From: Deltaproteobacteria bacterium
GTDB taxonomy: Bacteria > Desulfobacterota > Desulfobacteria > Desulfobacterales > UBA11574
NCBI GenBank assembly: GCA_019313025.1
Contig: JAFDCA010000665.1
Span: 1-5,091, forward strand
Direction of reading: 5' to 3'
Length of the DNA stretch: 5,091 nucleotides
The notes under the pieces are model-generated. The model worked only from the letters and a program-made list of their open reading frames with translations, had not been told where the DNA came from and made no database searches. Made by a program: the position numbers and the translations under genes. Below, in pieces: positions 1-5,091 of this stretch (the first letter of the stretch is position 1; each line of letters begins with the position of its first letter).

Positions 1-348
1 ACCCTTGTTGAAAAACACTGTCTCAGAGATTTTATACCTCTAATATTTTCACCGTTATTAGCAGATAGTCGAAAAACTATTGTTTGTTGATAGGTTTTGG
101 TTATGTCAGAAAAGTAGGCGCTTGATACTTGGACGTGCAGATATCTCAGAACCAACTGCTTACTATGTATGTTGGAGAAACCCACGGTCTTGGGATACGA
201 ATTCCGCCTGTGATGTTTCGATCTTATCTCAGCTTTAAAACCAAAAGGGCCGCATACTAAATATTGTACACGACCTAAATGGTTTTAGGTTCTGAATAGT
301 TTGCGAAAAATAGTAGGTTATTAATAGGCTTGGTAACGAATAGTTTAT
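1..348. other. Intergenic stretch downstream of the phosphoesterase, no recognised gene
   Basis: I recognise no gene here. On the minus strand one frame stays open from about position 284, just after a stop at 285-287, to the left edge, about 94 codons. It has no ATG, its first usable start would be a GTG at 185-183 with no Shine-Dalgarno site, and the translation (His/Ser/Arg-rich) matches no family I know. On the plus strand the frame starting at base 1 is open for 29 codons up to a TGA at 88-90, which could be chance or the tail of a gene outside the window. A 9-base direct repeat (gaatagttt) lies at 294-302 and 338-346. Confidence 0.5.
273..290 (-). terminator. Small hairpin downstream of the phosphoesterase, weak terminator candidate
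   Basis: A perfect 7-bp stem (acctaaa / tttaggt) encloses a 4-nt loop. It lies 58 nt beyond the stop codon of the phosphoesterase gene on the strand being transcribed. The stem is AT-rich and no T-run follows it on either strand, so it does not meet the usual intrinsic-terminator pattern. It may be only a 3'-end structure. Confidence 0.25.
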
Positions 349-1413
349 TTATTTCTTCGCTCCCTTCCGGTCATAGGCGCCAAACAGCTCTGGGTCTAAG
401 CCCTTACGATCAAAGAGCCCCTTCAGCGCGATGTTGCCCATCTGAGGACCTTTGTCGGTCATGGTTACCCACACGATGTGATCTACATTGCCGGGGCCTT
501 CTTGGTGGAAGGAGGCTCCGGCGGGTCCCATGGTGATGTGTTCGTGACCATCGATTTCGTCGTAGTCGTAATAGTGAAGGTGCCCTCCGAAGAAGGTGTG
601 GTCGCGATCCTTGAGCAGTTGCTGGATCGCCTTGAAGCTTTCCGATGGCTTTTCCCAGGCAGGCTCATGGACGAACAGAAAGGTCCAGCGCACGTCAGGG
701 TTCTATGCAAGGGTGTTCTTGACAAAAGCAACTTGTTTGTCACTGAATTCAACATGCTTCCCGAGTGCGGCGACGACCGCTTCGTCGGACATGAACTCAG
801 CCAGCATCTCCTGTGCTTTGGCGGGATCTTCTGTCTGCAGCCGGTTGTATATGTCGAGTTTTTCCTTTATACCCTCGGGAGCAACACGGGGAGGGTCTTC
901 GCTGTCAAGGACTATGAACAACACGTTGTTATAGACAAAGTTATAGTAGGTGGCACCGTGCCGGTCTAGCCACACCTGCTGAGCGGTATCGTTCGCGATA
1001 TCGTGGTTGCCGGGCGTATGGAAAAACGGCATCTCTAGCTTATTCAGCATGACGTCAATTTCATCCCACTCGGCATTCAGCTCTGCCTTGTCGTCACTGT
1101 AGCCTTCTATCAGATCGCCAACATTGATCACGAACTCTGGCTGCAGCAGGTTAAGCTGATCCACGGCCATATCAACGGTTTTCAGGACGTTGGCGCCTGC
1201 GGTTAGGTCGACAATGATGGCGAACTGAAAATTGTCCGGATTATTCCTGAAATCTTTCGATGTCCAGGGTTTCGCCTTTGGAAACGCTGCCTGATCATAA
1301 CGGAACGCAGTGACACTGGATACGCTCTGAGTGGTACTGCAACCACTCTGCAGGATGATACCCGTCAGCAGGAACACCGTAAATACTACACGCGTAATTA
1401 ATCTGGTTTTCAT
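349..1413 (-). pseudogene. Metallophosphoesterase lipoprotein, interrupted by one in-frame TAG
   Basis: Calcineurin-like metallophosphoesterase of 354 codons, predicted to hydrolyse phosphoesters at a dinuclear metal centre in the envelope; the substrate is unknown. The start at 1413 is chosen because AAGGAG lies 8 nt upstream; an upstream TTG at 1437 has no such site. Residues 1-25 form a lipoprotein-like signal peptide ending LQSGC, an imperfect lipobox with Gln at -3. Seen motifs: Asp69 (motif I), GDLIEG from Gly99, GNHD 135-138, then after the break His249 (VHEP) and GHLH 277-280. Codon 237 (703-705) is TAG, yet the same frame continues for 117 codons to a TAA at 349-351 with every C-terminal motif kept. 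The product stopping at 236 would lack three metal-binding histidines. A restart at GTG 693 has no ribosome site and would also be inactive. Options are a recent nonsense mutation, readthrough or pyrrolysine insertion, or a base error. Family identity is sure; status is not. Confidence 0.85.
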
Positions 1414-1420
1414 TGATCTT

Positions 1421-1428
1421 TCTCCTTT
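1421..1428 (-). promoter_or_regulatory. Ribosome binding site of the phosphoesterase
   Basis: On the minus strand the sequence reads AAAGGAGA, a near-complete anti-16S match, 7 nt before the ATG at 1413-1411. It decides the start against the in-frame TTG at 1437, which lies upstream of this site. Confidence 0.8.
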
Positions 1429-1438
1429 CGTTAGCATA

Positions 1439-1468
1439 ATTATTGGCCACTGGAAAAGGTATTGTCAC
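1439..1468 (-). promoter_or_regulatory. Candidate sigma-70-type promoter for the phosphoesterase
   Basis: Minus strand: GTGACA (1468-1463), an 18-nt spacer, then AATAAT (1444-1439), each 5 of 6 to consensus. Transcription would start near 1432, giving a leader of about 20 nt that still contains the ribosome site. An alternative is TTGACG at 1509-1504 with a poorer -10 near 1485-1480 (TATCTC), giving a leader of about 60 nt. Both are pattern matches only. Confidence 0.35.
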
Positions 1469-1665
1469 TGCGATATATTGAGATACCTTACAAAAAACGG
1501 TCTCGTCAAAATTTGTACTATTTTGCTATCATTACAAGTTTGAGCATCTCGATTGCAGTACATATATTAGTTCTTACAGAAATTCAAAAATCGCAAACCT
1601 CCGTAAAAAGAATTTGCCCCACCGGGAAAAAGGCGGTGATTTCTTCGATTGGATAGTTACTTTTG

Positions 1666-1716
1666 CCGTATGGGCCCATACCATGCGATTTCTTTTTTCT
1701 ATGGGCCCGAATACGG
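1666..1716 (-). terminator. Strong 15-bp hairpin just after the SYLF gene
   Basis: Inverted arms 1666-1680 and 1700-1716 pair as 6 bp (ccgtat / atacgg), a 2-nt bulge, then 9 bp (gggcccata / tatgggccc), around a 19-nt loop. The left arm contains a perfect 12-bp palindrome (tatgggcccata, 1669-1680). The structure begins 13 nt past the SYLF stop codon, where a terminator is expected, but in that direction it is followed by GCAAAAGTAAC and not by a T-run. It may end or protect the SYLF transcript; the lack of a U-tract makes classical intrinsic termination uncertain. Confidence 0.5.
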
Positions 1717-1729
1717 TTAAGCTCTATTT

Positions 1730-2308
1730 TTACTTCTTCGGTTTGAAAGTGAATTTCTGGCCGCCAATTGACGCCTCGTACATCAACCCGCCTTTGGCGT
1801 GAACAAACACGACCATTCCTTTATGGTAGTTTGTTTTAGCCTGTGCACCGGTGGCGGGTCCAGCACTTGCCCCAGCTGAGGCTCCTTCGGTGCCAGCACT
1901 TGCTTGGGCACCAGCTGTGATCGCAACAGCAGAAGCCGTTGCATCAAACTCGAAATTCCCGCTGGTAAATTCGTCATAGGCTCTTTTGTCTTTAAAAAAT
2001 ATCATCTGACTGAAAGCTTGACCTCCTAACTGCCAACCGATGGAGCCTTTAATCAAAGAGACTTCTCCGGTAACCTTCCCGCCCTCGTACACCTGACCCG
2101 TGCCGTAAGAACCCCCGATACCGATGCCGGCTTTGCCGATGGTCGGAAAAACCGCATATCCATAAGCGTTCTTGAAAAATGGCTGAACCGCTTCAGACTT
2201 CTTGAAAACGTTAATGGTATCGGTAAACTTGTCGGCCTGAACGGGATTCGCTAAGGCCAACGCCAAGATAAACATAATCACTAAAATGGGAAAACGATTG
2301 ATCTTCAT
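1730..2308 (-). CDS. SYLF/Ysc84-domain lipid-binding protein, secreted
   Basis: A 192-residue protein with the SYLF (Ysc84) domain, a fold that binds phospholipids in eukaryotic relatives; the bacterial role is not settled. Residues 1-25 are a Sec signal peptide (hydrophobic ILVIMFILALALA, cleavage after PVQA), so the mature protein is periplasmic or envelope-bound. Domain hallmarks are YAVFP at 51-55, the glycine-rich GKAGIGIGG stretch from 58, VYEGG from 73, WQLGGQ from 92 and a C-terminal KGGLMYEASIGGQ segment. Between about 122 and 158 lies an Ala/Gly/Ser-rich low-complexity insert. The start is fixed by AAAGGAGT upstream of the ATG. The gene has its own likely promoter 160 nt upstream and a hairpin behind it, so it is probably monocistronic. 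Length is usual for bacterial family members. The identification is strong; a physiological role cannot be read from context. Confidence 0.9.
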   Translation of the reverse strand: MKINRFPILVIMFILALALANPVQADKFTDTINVFKKSEAVQPFFKNAYGYAVFPTIGKAGIGIGGSYGTGQVYEGGKVTGEVSLIKGSIGWQLGGQAFSQMIFFKDKRAYDEFTSGNFEFDATASAVAITAGAQASAGTEGASAGASAGPATGAQAKTNYHKGMVVFVHAKGGLMYEASIGGQKFTFKPKK

Positions 2309-2315
2309 AATTGAT

Positions 2316-2324
2316 ACTCCTTTC
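2316..2324 (-). promoter_or_regulatory. Ribosome binding site of the SYLF gene
   Basis: The minus strand reads GAAAGGAGT, 7 nt before the ATG at 2308-2306. It is a strong site resembling that of the phosphoesterase gene and supports the chosen start. Confidence 0.8.
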
Positions 2325-2471
2325 TTGAGTGTTCTTTCTTTTGTTAATAAATTTAACTAACCAGAATTATTTTGGGTTGATAATCAGTGTGGTTGTTCTC
2401 AAATTCAGTGGCTCAATGTAACCGCAGGAATGTCCAGTAACTGCCGTCGTTCGCGGTCAGATTTTTTAATA

Positions 2472-2503
2472 ATTATAATTAGACCGGAAACTTAAATTGT
2501 CAA
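2472..2503 (-). promoter_or_regulatory. Candidate sigma-70-type promoter for the SYLF gene
   Basis: A perfect -35 TTGACA lies at 2503-2498 on the minus strand. At 17-nt spacing the -10 is AATTAT (2480-2475, 4 of 6); a perfect TATAAT is present at 2477-2472 but at 20-nt spacing. The -10 region sits inside a 12-bp palindrome, taattataatta (2470-2481). Transcription would start near 2467 and give a leader of about 160 nt before the SYLF start codon. Confidence 0.45.
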
Positions 2504-2598
2504 TAATTACTATAAAGATTTAGGGTGTTGAGATGATTCTTGTCATGGCTGAACTGGTGATAAATTAAGACTACCTTATAATAATCGGATTTGTCAAA

Positions 2599-2613
2599 GA
2601 CAGTGTTTCTGTC
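2599..2613 (-). terminator. Small hairpin, weak terminator candidate after the channel gene
   Basis: A 5-bp stem (gacag / ctgtc) with a 5-nt loop, followed on the minus strand by TTTGACA. It is about 130 nt past the channel stop codon and has only three T residues after it. It is short and may be fortuitous. Confidence 0.2.
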
Positions 2614-2618
2614 CAAAA

Positions 2619-2640
2619 CATAACTCAGATCTGAGTTGTG
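2619..2640. repeat. 16-bp perfect palindrome with extended arms
   Basis: Positions 2622-2637 read aactcagatctgagtt, identical to their reverse complement. After one mismatch the symmetry resumes for two more base pairs on each side (ca / tg), giving a 22-bp element. It lies about 105 nt behind the channel gene and about 115 nt upstream of the SYLF promoter. It may be a dimeric-regulator operator or, as RNA, a 6-bp hairpin with a GATC loop; the minus-strand copy is followed by ATGTTTTGG, a poor terminator tail. Confidence 0.6.
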
Positions 2641-2744
2641 ATATGGTATTACGATATCCCAGAAATTTCAGGTGTTTGATATTAGAACTTAATTGCAGCT
2701 ATCTAAGGTTGACTCCCATAGTGTACAATTGGTTGAACCATCAT

Positions 2745-3767
2745 TTAAGATCTAAGTACGAATGAATAAACAGTAATAAGGGCAAAAACAATTGGAAATA
2801 CCCATTTACATATCATATCAACCTTCCTTGCACGATCTATTTTGTCACTGGTCGACAGCCGAGAAGTGATGACGACTTCGATGAGGCTTGCAAAAACAAT
2901 TAGTGTTGAACCGAACACAAAAAGATCCAGGCGAGTCATGTAAGGAATTTCCGGTAGCTTTGATCCAAGAGCAATGTGATATGCAATCAGCGTGAGTACG
3001 CTCGTAACCGACATGGCGAGCTGGCTACCAGTTTGCTGAGGATCAATCCAGAAAACGGTCCACGACATTATGACGATCAGAATGAGTGGAATGATGGTTT
3101 TGATGATTATATTTTCGACTTTGCGTATGCCTTCGAATGAATACACGACACTATTATGAGTGTAGTGGTTTGACAATTTTAATTCTTTAGCCTCACCGTG
3201 AAAATTTCTGATATCCCAGTCGGCAACGGAAAGTGTTTCAGCTACATATGGGATCGTTTCCGGATCAACACGCACAATGAGTTTATCGGTGGCATAGCCG
3301 GCCACGATCGGAATCTTGAATAGGTGCCGGTCAAAAGGATAGTTGCGCAAGTTTAACGGTTGTGAGAAATTTCCCCATAAGTGAATACGATGGATTACCT
3401 CCCCACTGGGCCTAATCTCTACGACTTTCGGCAAATAGGACCACGTTCGTTGAATGTTTAGGAATATGAGGCGAGGATTCCAAACCTCTTCCAGTTTGCG
3501 GTTTATACTTTGAGTACCATCATGCGCAAGGCGGGAGTCCATCCAACGAAATCTTACAAACAGATTCACGGTAAAATTTTGATTATTATCGCTAATTTCA
3601 TCAATATCCAAAATAACAAGGGCCACGTTCACGACTATTGGCTTGTTTTCCGGAGAAGGGGGAAGATCAACATCTCCCCGGGCCGGTATCGAAAAAATGT
3701 TCAATATTATGAACAGTAAACATACTGTTTTCCATCGGCTATATTTTACTTTTCTTTTCATACTCAT
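2745..3767 (-). CDS. Prokaryotic pentameric ligand-gated ion channel (GLIC/ELIC type)
   Basis: A 340-residue inner-membrane channel subunit of the Cys-loop receptor superfamily, which forms homopentamers gated by a periplasmic ligand. Residues 1-31 are a signal peptide (basic MSMKRK, hydrophobic VCLLFIILNIF, cleavage near PARG). Residues 32-217 are the beta-sandwich ligand-binding domain, with FRWMDSRL, the EEVWNPRLIFLN segment and the Pro-loop LNLRNYPFDRHLFKI (about 138-152), which lacks the two cysteines of animal receptors, as in bacterial members. M1 spans about 220-241, M2 247-269, the M2-M3 loop contains LPEIPYMTRLD, M3 282-302, a short linker of about 14 residues, and M4 317-337. The start is uncertain: ATG 3767 or 3761 both leave the signal peptide but lack a clear Shine-Dalgarno site; a TTG at 3842 would overlap the porin gene and hide the signal peptide. 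The gene follows the porin by 64 nt and is probably co-transcribed. Ligand unknown. Confidence 0.92.
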   Translation of the reverse strand: MSMKRKVKYSRWKTVCLLFIILNIFSIPARGDVDLPPSPENKPIVVNVALVILDIDEISDNNQNFTVNLFVRFRWMDSRLAHDGTQSINRKLEEVWNPRLIFLNIQRTWSYLPKVVEIRPSGEVIHRIHLWGNFSQPLNLRNYPFDRHLFKIPIVAGYATDKLIVRVDPETIPYVAETLSVADWDIRNFHGEAKELKLSNHYTHNSVVYSFEGIRKVENIIIKTIIPLILIVIMSWTVFWIDPQQTGSQLAMSVTSVLTLIAYHIALGSKLPEIPYMTRLDLFVFGSTLIVFASLIEVVITSRLSTSDKIDRARKVDMICKWVFPIVFALITVYSFVLRS

Positions 3768-3831
3768 TTTTAATAAAAAGATGTTTGCAACCGAGAACTG
3801 ATAAAGATATTTTTCAGGGCTCAAGAATCGA

Positions 3832-5076
3832 TTAAAGTGCAAGCCTCGCTCTCAGACCGAATACCCATATCTGATCCTCGGTGGGGTTTAGCGCAGGATC
3901 GATAAGTAACTGGATGGACGGCGTTATGGCCAGTTCTTTTGTCAGTTGATAGCGCCAGAACAGCTCGGTTGTGTACTGATCGTCTGCGCCAGCAAATGAG
4001 GTCTGGTTGGGTTTGCCCCAGTTGAAGCCGAACCCAATCACTCCCCGCATGGGAACCGGTTGGTAACCAATACCTGCCGACACGGATTTTTCCAGAAGAC
4101 TGCCGCTTTCTTCGGTATAACCGCCTCGCACGAAGGGAAGCCATTTGTCATTGATCCATTTCTGCCAGGAGGCGTTTAAGCCCCAGCCATCGGGCGTACC
4201 ATTTATCCGATCATCTATGTGCCAGAAAGTGACATGAACATTATCAAAATAAATGTTGTCCTGTCCGGGTGTAAAACCAATCTCCACCCATTTGAAAAAA
4301 TCACTGTCGTTGATTACAGAATCGAACCCATCAAAGGGGTCGGAGGGATCGGAATTGGCATCGGTAATTCCCGCTTGCAGATAAATATTATTTGCAAGCA
4401 TTCCTCCGGCCGCCAAACCCAGGGTGGCGTCGTTAGGAAGATCCATTGCAGCAGAACCGGTAGAAAACACAAAGTTGTTGAATCCGGTCCAAGGGCTGGC
4501 AAGTAAATACACATCAACGAAGTCGGTCGCGTCCAGAAAACCTGCCACGGCGGCCCCTTTTCCCCCGACAAAATACTGCTTCCAATACAGGTTCGTCAGT
4601 CGCGACCCCTGATTGCTAAAGGACGGTTCGAATATACCCGCGTAACCGCTTTCAAAGCCAAGTGCGCTGGGAGGGATGTCCGAGTATCTGTGGCGGTGTT
4701 CGATTTTCCAGTTCAAACTGCCCTTATTGGGACCACCGCGGTCGACCAAGTCCCAGAATCCAAAGAATCGAACCATGCCGCTGCTGGCGCTGTCTTTACC
4801 AGGACTGTCGCTCACACCTAAAATCAGAGCGCTGTAATCAAGGCTCCAGGTGATTCCGGTTTTTTCAGCTACATCATCGCGCCAGTTCAGAAGCGGAGCC
4901 AGCAGCTTGGACTCATAGAGCGGATTGGCTTTGCGGTCCATTGTGATCTGATTCTCCACTTCATCTGTGGCAAGCCGCGAGCTGATGTTACTTTCAGATG
5001 TAGCTCCCTCAGCATATGCTGTTGACGAAACACAAATTAAAATGGCCCAAAAATATACAATTACTTTTCTAATCAT
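3832..5076 (-). CDS. OprB-family carbohydrate-selective outer-membrane porin
   Basis: A 414-residue outer-membrane beta-barrel of the OprB family, whose characterised members pass glucose and other small carbohydrates into the periplasm. Residues 1-22 are a Sec signal peptide (MIRK, hydrophobic core, cleavage after STAYA). The barrel opens near [13 protein letters not shown] (75-87) and has alternating aromatic strands such as [13 protein letters not shown] 162-169. The C-terminal family signature is clear: [16 protein letters not shown], then DPALNP and the closing strand [11 protein letters not shown] (404-414). The chain ends in Leu, not the more usual terminal Phe. The start at 5076 is chosen because GGGAAG lies 7 nt upstream; the in-frame ATG at 5091 is formed by that site itself. 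Length is close to the family norm, so the gene looks complete. It is probably the first visible gene of a unit with the ion channel behind it. Its promoter lies outside the window. The actual solute cannot be told from sequence. Confidence 0.92.
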   Translation of the reverse strand: MIRKVIVYFWAILICVSSTAYAEGATSESNISSRLATDEVENQITMDRKANPLYESKLLAPLLNWRDDVAEKTGITWSLDYSALILGVSDSPGKDSASSGMVRFFGFWDLVDRGGPNKGSLNWKIEHRHRYSDIPPSALGFESGYAGIFEPSFSNQGSRLTNLYWKQYFVGGKGAAVAGFLDATDFVDVYLLASPWTGFNNFVFSTGSAAMDLPNDATLGLAAGGMLANNIYLQAGITDANSDPSDPFDGFDSVINDSDFFKWVEIGFTPGQDNIYFDNVHVTFWHIDDRINGTPDGWGLNASWQKWINDKWLPFVRGGYTEESGSLLEKSVSAGIGYQPVPMRGVIGFGFNWGKPNQTSFAGADDQYTTELFWRYQLTKELAITPSIQLLIDPALNPTEDQIWVFGLRARLAL

Positions 5077-5083
5077 GTCTCTA

Positions 5084-5089
5084 CTTCCC
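5084..5089 (-). promoter_or_regulatory. Ribosome binding site of the porin gene
   Basis: The minus strand reads GGGAAG, 7 nt before the ATG at 5076-5074. It favours that start over the in-frame ATG at the window edge and gives an N-terminus that is a standard signal peptide. Confidence 0.6.
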
Positions 5090-5091
5090 AT

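Larger units (their letters stand above)
1414..1729. other. Intergenic region between SYLF gene and phosphoesterase
   Basis: This 316-nt AT-rich stretch holds the ribosome site and a candidate promoter of the phosphoesterase on its left and a strong hairpin behind the SYLF gene on its right. A weaker 5-bp hairpin (caccg / cggtg, 1620-1638) lies between. Short plus-strand frames here begin at TTG codons and resemble no known protein. Confidence 0.6.
2309..2744. other. AT-rich 436-nt intergenic region, regulatory, no gene
   Basis: This gap separates the ion-channel gene from the SYLF gene. I find no credible coding frame; the minus strand right after the channel gene opens with ATG but stops after 13 codons. 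It contains a 16-bp palindrome (2622-2637), a small hairpin (gacag / ctgtc, 2599-2613), a promoter for the SYLF gene (2472-2503) and an approximately 160-nt leader. Its size and content suggest a transcript boundary between the two genes. Confidence 0.6.

Noticed and set aside
13..23. 11-base match (aaacactgtct) shared with the minus strand at 2608-2598, considered as a dispersed repeat or operator
   Set aside because: Only 11 bases, no symmetry of its own and no extended similarity around it; plausible by chance.
691..693. Restart of translation at GTG after the amber codon giving a separate 114-residue protein
   Set aside because: No Shine-Dalgarno site precedes it, and the fragment would hold only the C-terminal half of the catalytic site, so it is better seen as the continuation of one gene.
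703..705. Selenocysteine-type recoding
   Set aside because: The codon is TAG, not TGA, and the expected residue position is not a catalytic cysteine in this family.
478..969. Plus-strand open frame of 163 codons opposite the phosphoesterase
   Set aside because: It lies entirely antisense to the phosphoesterase, whose conserved motifs are on the minus strand. Its Val-rich translation resembles no family and there is no ribosome site.
1462..1656. Plus-strand frame of 64 codons with a hydrophobic stretch (YYFAIITSLSISIAVHILVL) that could suggest a small membrane protein
   Set aside because: It starts with TTG behind a poorly spaced AAGG, lies across a likely promoter region of the opposite strand, and hydrophobic stretches arise easily in AT-rich DNA. 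No supporting context.
3510..3719. Plus-strand frame of 69 codons opposite the ion channel
   Set aside because: Antisense to the extracellular domain of a strongly recognised channel gene, with no independent evidence of coding.
4219..4506. Plus-strand frame of 95 codons opposite the porin, and other antisense or shifted frames at 3821-4144, 4314-4571 and 4662-4853
   Set aside because: All lie inside the clearly recognisable porin gene in other frames and show no domain, signal peptide or ribosome site.

Overview
The window carries four genes, all on the minus strand, so they read from right to left. It looks like a Gram-negative, probably marine or sediment-type proteobacterium of moderate GC: there is an outer-membrane beta-barrel porin, three Sec signal peptides on periplasmic or membrane proteins, and a probable lipoprotein. 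No rRNA, tRNA, CRISPR array, transposase or phage gene was seen, and I cannot name the genus.

Layout from the right edge: (1) 5076-3832, an OprB-family carbohydrate-selective porin, complete from a start supported by a Shine-Dalgarno site; (2) 3767-2745, a prokaryotic pentameric ligand-gated ion channel (Cys-loop receptor superfamily, GLIC/ELIC type), 64 nt behind the porin and probably in its transcript; (3) a 436-nt AT-rich gap with a palindrome and a good promoter for the next gene; (4) 2308-1730, a secreted SYLF/Ysc84-domain lipid-binding protein, followed by a strong hairpin; (5) a 316-nt gap with a candidate promoter; (6) 1413-349, a calcineurin-like metallophosphoesterase lipoprotein cut by one in-frame TAG at 703-705 although all downstream catalytic motifs remain in frame; (7) 348-1, no recognisable gene, only a small hairpin and an anonymous open frame running off the left edge.

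Functional reading: the porin-channel pair is the interesting unit. The porin would admit small solutes into the periplasm, where the channel's extracellular domain sits, so the pair could sense or respond to a solute that enters through this porin (inference). The channel's M1-M2 linker and M2 helix align without gaps, from memory, with the animal glycine receptor and lack the acidic ring of cation-selective relatives, so anion permeation is worth testing. The SYLF protein and the phosphoesterase appear to be separately transcribed envelope proteins. The phosphoesterase is either a very fresh pseudogene, a readthrough or pyrrolysine gene, or a sequence error.
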